This document shows positions 54,085 to 63,619 of a stretch of 64,000 nt of DNA, piece after piece. The position numbers and the translations under genes were made by a program. Source of the stretch: Lewinellaceae bacterium (GTDB lineage Bacteria; Bacteroidota; Bacteroidia; Chitinophagales; Saprospiraceae); assembly GCA_016719605.1 (NCBI GenBank), contig JADJYW010000001.1, positions 992,001 to 1,056,000 on the forward strand, in the 5' to 3' direction. Below the pieces are notes generated by a model. The model made no database searches. It saw only the letters and a program-made list of their open reading frames with translations, and was not told where the DNA came from. Numbering within the stretch: position 1 is the stretch's first letter; each line of letters opens with the position of its first letter.

Positions 54085-57000
54085 ATGAAAAAAGTCTACT
54101 CCGCTGCCCGGCATGGGCTGGCTGCTTTGCTGCTGTTTGTGCAAAGCGCACCCCTTTCCGCCCGCAACTACTACCACTCTGGCAACTGGAACGACGACAC
54201 CGTGGTGGTGTCCGCCGATCCGGACGGCGTAAACTCCCGTTTGGTGAATGGTGTGTTACCTGCCTCCGGGCCACAAGCGATCTGTCCGTCCGACATGACC
54301 GTTTGCTTCGAAGCAGCGCCGTTTGTGCTTCCCGGCGCCACACCGGTGGGCGGCATATACACCGGCCCCGGGGTAGCGCAAAATGTATTCGACCCGGCCG
54401 GCGCAGGCTACGGTAGCCACACGATCACATACACCGTGGGTGGCAACCCGGCTTGCACGTTTCAGATTATTGTACAACAAGAAACGCCTCCGATAGTCTT
54501 CTGTGACGAGATCACACAGGTTGCGCTTGGCACCGACTGCATGGCCCTCGTCAATGCCAGTACCTTCGACGACGGCTCGTATGACTATTGTTCGGACGTG
54601 TATTTCAAGGTTCGGCGTATGGACGTCAACGCCTGCCAGCCCGGCGACCGATACTACGATCAAGTGAAATTTTGTTCCACCGACCTCGGGCAAACCATTT
54701 ACATTGTGCTGCGCGTGTACGACGTACCGGTACCTGCCGGCGAGGTGGCATTGGCGTTCGAACAGGCGAATATAAATGAATGCGTGGTAGAGGTTTCTGT
54801 TACCGATAAAATAAGACCCACCTGTACCGCCCCGGCCCACGTTACAGTTTCCTGCGAGAACTTTGACCCCACTCTCCTTGCATACGGTGTTGCCACCGGC
54901 ACAGACAACTGCTGCATGGATACCGTCACGGTCACGAACAGCTACACCCAGTTCGATACCTTGTGCACCCAGGGCACTATCACCCGCAGATTCACCACGG
55001 TGGACTGTGTCGGAAATACGAGAACCTGCACGCAACGCGTGGTGGTGACATACAACCAGCACTACTTTGTAAAATTCCCGAACGATGTGCTCGTCACTGC
55101 CTGCGACCCCAACGTCAACTACGGCGAGCCGGAATTTTTCGGGGAAGATTGCGAACTGTTTGGAGTCAGTTATGTGGATAAAATCATAGGCCAAATACCC
55201 GACGCCTGTTACAAAATCGAGCGTACCTGGACGGTCATCAACTGGTGTGCCTACAATCCGAACCTTGGCTGCACGGTCGTCCCCAACCCGAATCCCAACT
55301 CCAACCCCAACCACCCGTCCAACCGGCCCGGCCCCATAGTGTCGGAAGCCGGTGCGCAGGCGCCCTGGGCGCCGACGGTGGTGGCTATCCTCCCGGGCCA
55401 ACCACCAACCAACTTCTCCACGTTCTGGAGCGCAAACGCCAACTGCTACCAGTACACCCAGATCATAAAGATCCTGGATTCGCAAGATCCGATCGTGGAA
55501 AACTGCCCCGTCGGCCCTCTGGAAATTTGCGACCTGACGCCGAACGATGCTTACCTGTGGAATGAACCCTACTGGTTCGATAATGCGATCGGCGGCAATG
55601 ACCTGTGCGAAGGCGTAAGCGATCTGAGCATCACAGCCACCGACTTGTGCTCGGGGTCGGACATTCGTATTCGCTACCTGCTGTTTCTCGATTTGGACAA
55701 CGACGGGACCATGGAAACCATCGTGAACAGCGCCGACCTGCCGGGTTTCAACACGGTCAATTTTGACAATATCCAAAACCCGAACTTCTCGGGCGGCACG
55801 CCGCGCCAGTTTGACGAACGCCCCGTGCCGACGGATGAAAAATACGGCTTTGCCCTGCAAACCACCGTTTCGGGAAACAACCAAACCGCCGCTGTGCGCT
55901 GGAATACCCAGCAGGCACCGAACACATACACCGTTCCCGAACTGCCCTACGGCACCCACAAAATCAAGTGGTTTGTGGAGGACAACTGCGGCAACGAAAA
56001 GGTTTGCGAGTACGTCTTCGTGGTAAAAGATTGCAAGGCGCCGACGGTGGTATGCCTCAACGGCCTCAGTGTCAATATTTTGCCGGTGGGAATAATCAGT
56101 CTTCATGTGAGTGACTTCCTGCAATATACCGAGGACAACTGTACGCCAGGCAATCAGCTGGTCACGGCCATCCGCAAGGCCGGCGCCGGCTCGGGCTTCC
56201 CGCTCTACCCCTACGGCCAACCACAGAAAGATGTTCAATTCGGCACCGGCGAACTGGGGGTGCAGCAGGTCGAAATCTGGTCGCTGGATAAAGCCGGCAA
56301 CAGCGATTTTTGTTTGACCTATGTGGTGGTATGCGACCCGAATGGCTTTAGCGGCGGGCAGCCTTCGTACCCCGACCTGACGGTTTGCCCCGGCGAAAAT
56401 ATACCGGGTATTCCGCTGAGCGGTCCGATACAGGGCGCCACCTATTCCTGGCAGAACGACAACCCCGCCATCGGGCTGGAAGTGCTGGGTATGGGCGACA
56501 TTCCCTCGTTCACCGCCACCAACAACACGCCGGCGCCGCTGACGGCGGTCGTTCAGGTGTTCACGCATTCCAGCGTATGCTCAAGCCCCGACACGGTGCG
56601 TTTCACCATCACCGTCAATCCCGCACCGGTGGTGATTGCCCCCGGCGACGTGATGGTTTGCCAGGGTGAAAACACCGTTCCCATTCCGTTTTCCGGCTCG
56701 CTGCCCGGCATGACATTTTCGTGGACAAACGACAACCCGGCCATCGGCTTAGCCGCCGCCGGCACCGGGAACATCCCGGCTTTTACAGCAGAAAACAATA
56801 CGTCGGCGCCCCTCACGGCCCACATCGAGGTAACCGGCAGCGGCATGCCCGGGCTGCAATGCCCCGACCCTGTTCCGGCACTTTTCACCATCATGACAAA
56901 ACCGGTACCTATGGTGACCGATCCGGGCGACCAGGAGGTATGTGCCGGTGGACAATCGGCGCCGGTACAGTTTTCGGGCAACCTGCCCGGTACGACCTAC

Positions 57001-60000
57001 ACTTGGACAACCGACAACCCCGCTATCGGACTGGCCGCTTTCGGCAGCGGCGATATCGGCGCGTTCACGGCGGTGAACAACACCGACGCCCCGATAACGG
57101 CTACCATCACCGTAATGCCGCAGATGGGCGACATGGAACCGCCGACGGTGACGTGCGTGAACGGCCTGGCGGCCAACTTGCTGCCACCGGGTATGGCCAC
57201 CCTGTTCGCCGCCGATTTTTTAGCCTATGCACAGGACAATGTCACGCCGTTTGACCAGTTAACAATCGCCATCCGCAAAGCGGGCGCCGGCTCGGGGTTC
57301 CCGCTCGACACCTACGGCAATCCCCAGGTTTCGGTGTGCTTCGATTGCTCCGAAATCGGCGCGCAGGCAGTGGAAATCTGGGTGAAAGATGTTTGCGGAA
57401 ACACCGGCTACTGCTCGGCAACCGTGACCATTCTGGACGGCAGCGGGGTTTGCAACAACGACCCCGGCGACGGTTTTTGCATCACCGGCAAAGCCGTCAC
57501 GGAATACGGCGACGGGGTGGAAGACGTATTGGTGACGGTGATCGGTCCCGGTATAAACCAGTCCGTGCTGACGGACAACGGCGGCAACTACATGTTCTGC
57601 AATTTGCCCGTCGGGCAGGATTACGAGATTTGTCTGGTCAAAGCCGACAATCCGCTGAACGGGGTAAATACGTTTGACTTGGTGCTGAAGAGTAAACATA
57701 TTTTAGGCCTTGAGTTACTCGATTCCCCGTACAAGATCATCGCTGCGGACGTGGACTTGACTGAAACGGTCACGACGATTGACATTGAAGAAACACGAAA
57801 ATTGATTGTGGGTATTTACACCGAGTTCCCGGTGGCGCCTTCGTGGCAGTTTGTGCCGGCCGACCATGTTTTTCCGAATCCGGCCGACCCGTTTTCCGAT
57901 CCATTCCCGCGCGGCTGCAAAACGGTTTCCCTGAACGGCGACGTCCACAATCAGGATTTTATCGCCATCAAAACCGCCGATCTGAACGGCAGCGCGGTAG
58001 CCAACGACCGTCCGCCGGCGCCCAAGCCGCCCAACGCCATGCAAATGCAGGTCGTCTGCCCCGGCTGCCCGGGCGAGCCGGTAACGTTCACGATCACGGT
58101 ACATCCGGCGCAAGTGGCAGGTGCTCCCGGCGATGTGCTGGTTTGCGCAGGTCAAAATGCGGGGCCCATCCCATTTTCCGGTTCCCTGCCCGGCATGACG
58201 TTTTCGTGGACAAACGACAACCCGGGCATCGGGCTGGCCGCTGCCGGCACCGGCAACATCCCGGCTTTTACAGCAGAAAACAATACGTCGGTGCAACTGA
58301 CGGCCCATATTGAGGTGACCGGCGGCGGCATTTCCGGGCTGCAATGCCCCGATCCGGTGCCGGCATTTTTCACCATCGTCGTGAAACCGGTGCCCATGGT
58401 GACCGATCCGGGTGACCAGGCCCTTTGCACCGGCGGACAATCGGCGCCGGTACTGTTTTCGGGCAACCTGCCCGGTACCACATTCACCTGGACGAACGAC
58501 AATCCTGCTATCGGGCTGGCCGCTTTCGGCAGCGGTGACATCGGCGCATTCACGGCGGTGAACAACACCGGTGCTTCGATAACGGCAACCATCACCGTGA
58601 CGCCGCAGGTGGGCGACATGGAGTCGCCGGAAGTGACTTGCGTGAACGGTTTGGTGGCTTCTTTGTCGCCGTTGGGCATGATCACATTGTTTGCCACCGA
58701 TTTTCTGGCCTCTGTGCAGGATAATGTCACGCCATCCAGCCAGTTGAAAATTGCGATCCGAAAGTCCGGCTCCGGGACGGGATTTCCACTCGATACTTAC
58801 GGCAATCCCCAGGTTTCGGTGTGCTTCGGTTGTTCCGAAATCGGTGTGCAAGCGGTGGAAATCTGGGTAGAGGATGCCTGCGGAAACGCCAACTCCTGCC
58901 AGACAACCATGACCATTCAGGACAGTTATGGCGCCTGTAGCAATGGCTCCGGCGACAGTTTCTGCATCACAGGTAAAGCCGTGACGGAATACGGCGACGG
59001 CGTAGAGGAGGTACTGGTATCGGTGACCGGCCCGGGCGTCAGCCAGACGATACCGACCGACAACGGCGGCAACTACATGTTTTGCGATTTGCCTACCGGG
59101 CAGGACTACGAGATTTGTCTGGTCAAGGATGAGAATCCCTTGAACGGGGTGTCGGCTTACGATCTGGTGCTGATGAGCGAATACATACTCGGTGTTACGC
59201 CGCTCAACTCGCCGTACAAGATCATCGCAGCAGATGTGAATCTGACCGAAACGGTCACCACGGGTGACATCGAGGAAACACGCGACTTGATTTTGTTTAA
59301 TCGCCTGACCCTGACGGCGCCCTCCTGGCAGTTCGTGCCGGCCGATTATGTTTTTCCGAATCCGGAAAATCCGTTCATAGAATCGTTCCCGCGCGGCTGC
59401 AAAACAGTTTCCCTTGGCGGCGATGCCCACGATCAGGATTTCATTGCCGTTAAAACTGCCGACCTGGATGGCAATGCAGTGGCCGGCAGCCGTCCGCCGG
59501 CGCCCAAGCCGCCCAATGCCGCGCAGATGCAGGTAGTCTGTCCCGACTGCCCGGGCGAGCCGGTCACGTTCACGATCACCATCCATCCGCCACTAAATTT
59601 TGCCCTCACGCCCGCCTCGCCTTCCTGCAACGGCGTCGCCGACGGCAGCCTCACGGCGAACAGCGTTTCGGGTGGCCAGCCGCCGTACCTGTACGCACTA
59701 AACGGCGGCGGATTTCAGAACAATCCGGTATTCAGCGGCCTCGATGTAGGTACCTATACGCTCACGGTTCAGGATGCCGACGGCTGCACCGCGCAGCAGC
59801 AGGCCAACCTGCCGCAGGGGCCGGATAAACCACTGGTCATCCGGTGCCCGGGCACCCAGGTACTGACCGCCAATTCCAGTTGTCAGGTTTTGCTGCCCAA
59901 CTATTCCAATTTAGCCGATGTAACCGGCGGATGTATCCTGGCGCCGTCCGCCGTGGTGCAAACACCGGCGTCGGGAGCACTCGTCAATCCGGGCACCGTG

Positions 60001-60087
60001 TATGTGCAACTGACGGCGTGCAACCCGATCGGGCAAACGGCTCTTTGCGGATTCAATGTGGTGGTGAGTGGCGGGTGCGGGGGATGA
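54085..60087 (+). CDS. Giant secreted protein D with HYR/PKD-like and two dockerin-like modules
   Basis: 2000 residues, uninterrupted. Start ATG 54085 (MKKVYSAARHGLAALLLFVQ, signal peptide 1-27) is chosen over an upstream in-frame start because the signal peptide begins there. It contains HYR-like and Cys-rich beta modules (about 60-780), PKD-like modules with TxxWTNDNPAIGLAAxGxGxI, and two copies of a dockerin-like region (about 1130-1300 and 1620-1795). Each has GKAVTEYGDGVE, NPLNGVNTFDLVL / NPLNGVSAYDLVL and KIIAADVDLTETVTTIDIEE-type calcium-loop patterns. A SprB repeat (GGQPPYLYALNGGGFQ) and a final HYR-like module ending VVVSGGCGG close it. No T9SS motif. It probably starts an operon reaching the cohesin gene. 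Confidence 0.9.
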   Translation: MKKVYSAARHGLAALLLFVQSAPLSARNYYHSGNWNDDTVVVSADPDGVNSRLVNGVLPASGPQAICPSDMTVCFEAAPFVLPGATPVGGIYTGPGVAQNVFDPAGAGYGSHTITYTVGGNPACTFQIIVQQETPPIVFCDEITQVALGTDCMALVNASTFDDGSYDYCSDVYFKVRRMDVNACQPGDRYYDQVKFCSTDLGQTIYIVLRVYDVPVPAGEVALAFEQANINECVVEVSVTDKIRPTCTAPAHVTVSCENFDPTLLAYGVATGTDNCCMDTVTVTNSYTQFDTLCTQGTITRRFTTVDCVGNTRTCTQRVVVTYNQHYFVKFPNDVLVTACDPNVNYGEPEFFGEDCELFGVSYVDKIIGQIPDACYKIERTWTVINWCAYNPNLGCTVVPNPNPNSNPNHPSNRPGPIVSEAGAQAPWAPTVVAILPGQPPTNFSTFWSANANCYQYTQIIKILDSQDPIVENCPVGPLEICDLTPNDAYLWNEPYWFDNAIGGNDLCEGVSDLSITATDLCSGSDIRIRYLLFLDLDNDGTMETIVNSADLPGFNTVNFDNIQNPNFSGGTPRQFDERPVPTDEKYGFALQTTVSGNNQTAAVRWNTQQAPNTYTVPELPYGTHKIKWFVEDNCGNEKVCEYVFVVKDCKAPTVVCLNGLSVNILPVGIISLHVSDFLQYTEDNCTPGNQLVTAIRKAGAGSGFPLYPYGQPQKDVQFGTGELGVQQVEIWSLDKAGNSDFCLTYVVVCDPNGFSGGQPSYPDLTVCPGENIPGIPLSGPIQGATYSWQNDNPAIGLEVLGMGDIPSFTATNNTPAPLTAVVQVFTHSSVCSSPDTVRFTITVNPAPVVIAPGDVMVCQGENTVPIPFSGSLPGMTFSWTNDNPAIGLAAAGTGNIPAFTAENNTSAPLTAHIEVTGSGMPGLQCPDPVPALFTIMTKPVPMVTDPGDQEVCAGGQSAPVQFSGNLPGTTYTWTTDNPAIGLAAFGSGDIGAFTAVNNTDAPITATITVMPQMGDMEPPTVTCVNGLAANLLPPGMATLFAADFLAYAQDNVTPFDQLTIAIRKAGAGSGFPLDTYGNPQVSVCFDCSEIGAQAVEIWVKDVCGNTGYCSATVTILDGSGVCNNDPGDGFCITGKAVTEYGDGVEDVLVTVIGPGINQSVLTDNGGNYMFCNLPVGQDYEICLVKADNPLNGVNTFDLVLKSKHILGLELLDSPYKIIAADVDLTETVTTIDIEETRKLIVGIYTEFPVAPSWQFVPADHVFPNPADPFSDPFPRGCKTVSLNGDVHNQDFIAIKTADLNGSAVANDRPPAPKPPNAMQMQVVCPGCPGEPVTFTITVHPAQVAGAPGDVLVCAGQNAGPIPFSGSLPGMTFSWTNDNPGIGLAAAGTGNIPAFTAENNTSVQLTAHIEVTGGGISGLQCPDPVPAFFTIVVKPVPMVTDPGDQALCTGGQSAPVLFSGNLPGTTFTWTNDNPAIGLAAFGSGDIGAFTAVNNTGASITATITVTPQVGDMESPEVTCVNGLVASLSPLGMITLFATDFLASVQDNVTPSSQLKIAIRKSGSGTGFPLDTYGNPQVSVCFGCSEIGVQAVEIWVEDACGNANSCQTTMTIQDSYGACSNGSGDSFCITGKAVTEYGDGVEEVLVSVTGPGVSQTIPTDNGGNYMFCDLPTGQDYEICLVKDENPLNGVSAYDLVLMSEYILGVTPLNSPYKIIAADVNLTETVTTGDIEETRDLILFNRLTLTAPSWQFVPADYVFPNPENPFIESFPRGCKTVSLGGDAHDQDFIAVKTADLDGNAVAGSRPPAPKPPNAAQMQVVCPDCPGEPVTFTITIHPPLNFALTPASPSCNGVADGSLTANSVSGGQPPYLYALNGGGFQNNPVFSGLDVGTYTLTVQDADGCTAQQQANLPQGPDKPLVIRCPGTQVLTANSSCQVLLPNYSNLADVTGGCILAPSAVVQTPASGALVNPGTVYVQLTACNPIGQTALCGFNVVVSGGCGG
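56630..59590. repeat. 1.48 kb tandem intragenic duplication in gene D
   Basis: Copies about 56630-58110 and 58115-59590 encode the same block: two PKD-like modules, a beta module, and a dockerin-like region. Sequences match for most residues, for example FSGSLPGMTFSWTNDNP, DTYGNPQVSVCF and PPAPKPPNA in both. Divergence is visible but low. Confidence 0.88.
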
Positions 60088-60127
60088 GGCAGACGACATC
60101 ATCAATCCAAAACAATAACACCTTCTC

Positions 60128-60214
60128 CTGAAAAACATCCACACCAGTACCATCCACAAACTGAGCGCCCTGCTGCTCGTCACTTTGATTAACTTAACTA
60201 AATCCAGCACACTC
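60128..60214 (+). other. Signal-peptide-like remnant without an ATG
   Basis: Directly in frame with the next gene, CTG-AAA-AAC at 60128 reads LKNIHTSTIHKLSALLLVTL, typical signal-peptide composition, but has CTG in place of ATG and a stop (TAA 60116) just upstream. The bases before it (TCTC-CTGAAAAA) resemble TCTC-ATGAAAAA at gene D and gene B starts. Probably the relic of a lost gene start. Confidence 0.4.
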
Positions 60215-62728
60215 ATGAAAAACAGTTACGCTTTTAACCGTCAATCCCAATCGCGCCACTTCTTACCACATTTCCTTTGCTTTCTGCTGATCCTGGGCTA
60301 TGTCCAATTTGCCAATGCCCAATGTCCTATGGGTCACATCAGTCTGACAACTCAGGCACAGATTGACAATTTCACAACAGACTATCCCGGCTGTATGCAT
60401 GTGCTGAATAATTTGGTCATCGGCCCTTCCGCGGATATAGCCAATTTGAACGGATTATCTGGGGTGAATCAGATTGACGGGGCATTGTTGGTTCTTGACA
60501 ATTCCGCGTTAACGGATGTTTCGGGGTTGAATGGTTTGATGTCTATCGGAACGGAAATTAATATTCAGAGTAATCCCGTATTAGGATCAATTGATCTTTC
60601 GGGAGTTTCGGCGCCAAATGTGAATAGATTCATAATATCGAATAATGCCATGCTGACTAGTGCGCTGCTGCCGACGAATGTGATTACTATCTCCGACCGC
60701 CTTCAGTATTACAACAATCCTTTGTTGGCCACAATTTCTGAAATGAACAGTTTGACTTCAGTCGGCGATGTTTTATCCATCAGCAATGTGTTGGCCAATA
60801 CGCTACCCGCTTTCAACAGTTTAACCGAGATCGGAACCAATGTTCCTTCCGTTACCTCCGGCCTGTACTTGGACACCAATCCGAACATCACCGCCATTCC
60901 CGTCTTTCCCGTGTTAAACTCGATTGGCGGCTTGATTTCCATTCAGATCAACCAAAATCTCACCGGCTTTGACCTGTCAGCAGTTTCCACACACGATATG
61001 CGAATGATGATAGTGAACAACAACCCGGTTCTGGTTAGTGCACTCTTACCTACCGATGTGACTGCCATTTCAGACCGCCTTCAATATTACAACAATCCTT
61101 TGTTGGCCACGATTTCTGAAATGAACAGTTTGACTTCAGTCGGCGATGTTTTATCCATCAGCAATGTGTTAGCCAATACGCTACCCGCTTTCAACAGTTT
61201 AACCGAGATCGGAACCAATGTTCCTTCCGTTACCTCCGGCCTGTACTTGGACACTAATCCCAACATCACCGCCATTCCCGCCTTTCCGGTGTTAAACTCA
61301 ATCGGCGGCTTGATTTCCATTCAGATCAACCAAAATCTCACCGGCTTTGACCTGTCAGCAGTTTCCACACACGATATGCGAATGATGATAGTGAACAACA
61401 ACCCGGTTCTGGTTAGTGCACTCTTACCCACCGATGTGACTGCCATTTCAAACCGCCTTCAATATTACAACAATCCTTTGTTGGCCACGATTTCTGAAAT
61501 GAACAGTTTGACTTCAGTCGGCGATGTTTTATCCATCAGCAATGTGTTGGCCAATACGCTACCCGCTTTCAACAGTTTAACCGAGATCGGAACCAATGTC
61601 CCTTCCGTTACCTCCGGCCTATACTTGGACACCAATCCGAACATCACCGCCATTCCCGCCTTTCCCGTGTTAAACTCGATTGGCGGCTCGATTTCCATTC
61701 AGATCAACCAAAACCTTACTGGCTTTGACCTGTCAGCAGTTTCCACACACGATATCAGAAGTATGTTTGTAAATAATAATCCTGCTTTAACCAGTGCACT
61801 TTTACCTACCGACGTGGCGGCTGTTGCAGAACGGCTTGATTATCAAGATAACCCGTTGCTGGAAACCGTTTCGGCTATGACCAACCTGACTTCAATCGGG
61901 CAGTATCTGACTTTTTACCGCACCAACGCGTGCTATTTGCCCGATTTCCCAAACTTGTCCTCAATCGGAAAAGGTATGGTATATGGGTCTAACCCCAAAT
62001 TGAAGGTTTTACCGAAACTGGATAACGGGGCCGTCATCAGTGAGTTGATCTCGATTGTTGACAATCCTGCCCTCGGCTTTTGCGCCATCGAAGCTGTTTG
62101 CAACTTCCTGCAAGGGGCCGGCACACGCAATATTTCCGGCAACGCCGGCGCTTGTCTGGACGAAGCTGCCCTTACGGTATCCTGCTTGGCTAATGACCCT
62201 TATCCGGATATTAACCCAACCCTTGATCCCGCCAGTATTGTCAACGTGCAGCAGGGCCAACAAGCATTGCTAATCCTTGCCAATTTACAGCCTGGGACGG
62301 CGGCTGTTTGGTATGCGGAGGATCAGGTGACGGAATTGTACAACGACGAAGCGAATCATTTCCAGCCAGTGATAAATCAAGTGATGACGTTTCACGGGGT
62401 AATGCTTGACAACGCGACCGGTTGCATCAGCGCCTTATTAACCGTTACGATTTGTCCTGATAATTTACCTCTTGACATCACCTGCCCGGCCGGCCTGCCG
62501 CCGCTGACCGCCAATTCCAGTTGCCAGGCATTTCTCGGCGACTACACCAGCTTAGCCACCCTTTCCGGCGGCTGCGATATTCCGTTGAACCCGATCGTGC
62601 AAACGCCTGCGCCGGGTAGCATAGTAAACCCCGGCACGGTAGCGATCACTCTGACGGTGAACAATACCGCCGGGCAGAGCGCGACGTGCGTGTTTAATGT
62701 GGTGATTAGTGGCGGGTGCGGAGATTAA
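60215..62728 (+). CDS. Secreted receptor-L/LRR-like protein with three 126-residue repeats
   Basis: 837 residues from ATG 60215; the frame extends upstream only through TTG 60185 and signal-like relic sequence. Signal peptide is about residues 1-36 (HFLCFLLILGYVQFANA). The body (about 40-640) is irregular LRR/receptor-L-like repeats (LNGLSGVNQIDGALLVLDNS), including three nearly identical 126-residue units (60689-61822). A Cys-containing region and a C-terminal HYR-like module ending FNVVISGGCGD follow. The opening (CPMGHISLTTQAQIDNFTTD) is shared with the protein at 1-1972. It is likely co-transcribed with gene D. Confidence 0.88.
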   Translation: MKNSYAFNRQSQSRHFLPHFLCFLLILGYVQFANAQCPMGHISLTTQAQIDNFTTDYPGCMHVLNNLVIGPSADIANLNGLSGVNQIDGALLVLDNSALTDVSGLNGLMSIGTEINIQSNPVLGSIDLSGVSAPNVNRFIISNNAMLTSALLPTNVITISDRLQYYNNPLLATISEMNSLTSVGDVLSISNVLANTLPAFNSLTEIGTNVPSVTSGLYLDTNPNITAIPVFPVLNSIGGLISIQINQNLTGFDLSAVSTHDMRMMIVNNNPVLVSALLPTDVTAISDRLQYYNNPLLATISEMNSLTSVGDVLSISNVLANTLPAFNSLTEIGTNVPSVTSGLYLDTNPNITAIPAFPVLNSIGGLISIQINQNLTGFDLSAVSTHDMRMMIVNNNPVLVSALLPTDVTAISNRLQYYNNPLLATISEMNSLTSVGDVLSISNVLANTLPAFNSLTEIGTNVPSVTSGLYLDTNPNITAIPAFPVLNSIGGSISIQINQNLTGFDLSAVSTHDIRSMFVNNNPALTSALLPTDVAAVAERLDYQDNPLLETVSAMTNLTSIGQYLTFYRTNACYLPDFPNLSSIGKGMVYGSNPKLKVLPKLDNGAVISELISIVDNPALGFCAIEAVCNFLQGAGTRNISGNAGACLDEAALTVSCLANDPYPDINPTLDPASIVNVQQGQQALLILANLQPGTAAVWYAEDQVTELYNDEANHFQPVINQVMTFHGVMLDNATGCISALLTVTICPDNLPLDITCPAGLPPLTANSSCQAFLGDYTSLATLSGGCDIPLNPIVQTPAPGSIVNPGTVAITLTVNNTAGQSATCVFNVVISGGCGD
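60689..61822. repeat. Three 378 bp tandem repeats in the LRR-like gene
   Basis: Units start at 60689, 61067 and 61445 (ISDRLQYYNNPLLATISEM in each with one or two changes). The copies differ at only a few bases, implying recent expansion or homogenisation; a fourth, diverged unit follows. Confidence 0.92.
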
Positions 62729-62745
62729 CACCCACCCCAACCACT

Positions 62746-62860
62746 CTCAAATGGGAGGGGCCTGCCCTCACTGACGGTGAAAATCCCGGTTTGGAATGCC
62801 TTTGCACCCCAACCCGGAATAATCCAGCAAAGTGCGATGTAGCCCCCCCTCCCATTTGAG
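62746..62860. repeat. 15 bp inverted repeat in the gap before the dockerin-like gene
   Basis: CTCAAATGGGAGGGG (62746-62760) is the exact reverse complement of 62846-62860; the loop is 85 bp. It occupies much of the 232 bp between 62728 and 62961. In style (CCCC/GGGG flanked palindrome) it resembles the element at 28413-28514. Confidence 0.75.
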
Positions 62861-62960
62861 GGGATGGGGGGTTGCACCCCGCGCAATGGAATACTACTTG
62901 ACCAAACGTACCTGTACCAAAAACTCAAACAATCCAGTCACACAATCAAACTTCACCATC

Positions 62961-63590
62961 ATGGAATTTCAATCAAACGCTTTTTCCGCAGCCCGATCAG
63001 CACGTTTTTTTTGCCTGAAACTGCTCCTGCTGTGCACCCTTCCGGCCGTCGGCCAAACCATTTCCGGACAAGCCCGAACCGAAGCAGGGCAGGGTATCGA
63101 GGATGTAACCGTCACCGTGAACGGCCCGGGAGTATCCGTTGCTGCGTTCACCAACAACAGCGGCAACTTCACATTCACCGACCTGCCCACGGGCCAGAAC
63201 TACGAACTCTGCCTGCTCAAAAACAACGATGCGCTGAACGGGGTCAGCACGTTTGACCAGAACATTTTGTCCAAACATATCCTCGACATTGAACCGCTCA
63301 CCTCGCCGTACAAGATCATCGCCGGCGAGGTGGGTACCGAAAACCTGCCGCCCGACGTGCTGGACCTGTACCTGTCCCGGCAAGTCATCCTCGGCGTGTA
63401 CCAAGAGTTCCCGGCGACCTCGTGGAAGTTTATCCCGGCCGATTTCGTCTTTCCCGATCCGCTGCACCCCTTTGCCTACCCGTTTCCGCAAGGCTGCAAA
63501 ATCGTGACCCTGAGCGGCAACGCGTTCAGCCAGGATTTCATCGCCATCAAAACGGCAGATGTCAACGGCGGTGCGGTTCCCGGAAATTGA
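62961..63590 (+). CDS. Small secreted dockerin-like protein
   Basis: 209 residues from ATG 62961; in-frame sequence upstream is intergenic. Signal peptide about 1-33 (FFCLKLLLLCTLPAVGQ). Residues about 34-85 form a CnaB/carboxypeptidase-regulatory-like beta sandwich (ISGQARTEAGQGIEDVTVTV, FTNNSGNFTFTDLPTGQNYE). Then comes a dockerin-like region: loop one NNDALNGVSTFDQNILSKHI is intact-looking, loop two (AGEVGTENLPPDVLDLYLSR) has lost most acidic ligands. The rest is WKFIPADFVFPDP and FIAIKTADVNGGAVPGN, as in gene D. It lies 29 bp upstream of a cohesin-like gene, suggesting a partner pair. Confidence 0.85.
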   Translation: MEFQSNAFSAARSARFFCLKLLLLCTLPAVGQTISGQARTEAGQGIEDVTVTVNGPGVSVAAFTNNSGNFTFTDLPTGQNYELCLLKNNDALNGVSTFDQNILSKHILDIEPLTSPYKIIAGEVGTENLPPDVLDLYLSRQVILGVYQEFPATSWKFIPADFVFPDPLHPFAYPFPQGCKIVTLSGNAFSQDFIAIKTADVNGGAVPGN

Positions 63591-63619
63591 TTACTAACCG
63601 CCTCAAAACATACTTCACT

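Noticed and set aside
54256..56568. 770-codon open frame on the minus strand opposite gene D
   Set aside because: Shadow of gene D, whose plus-strand frame has signal peptide and clear modules; similar shadows exist at 57715-59586 and 31641-33131.
60689..61822. Possible repeated mobile element
   Set aside because: 378 bp units are in-frame protein repeats without terminal inverted repeats or transposase.
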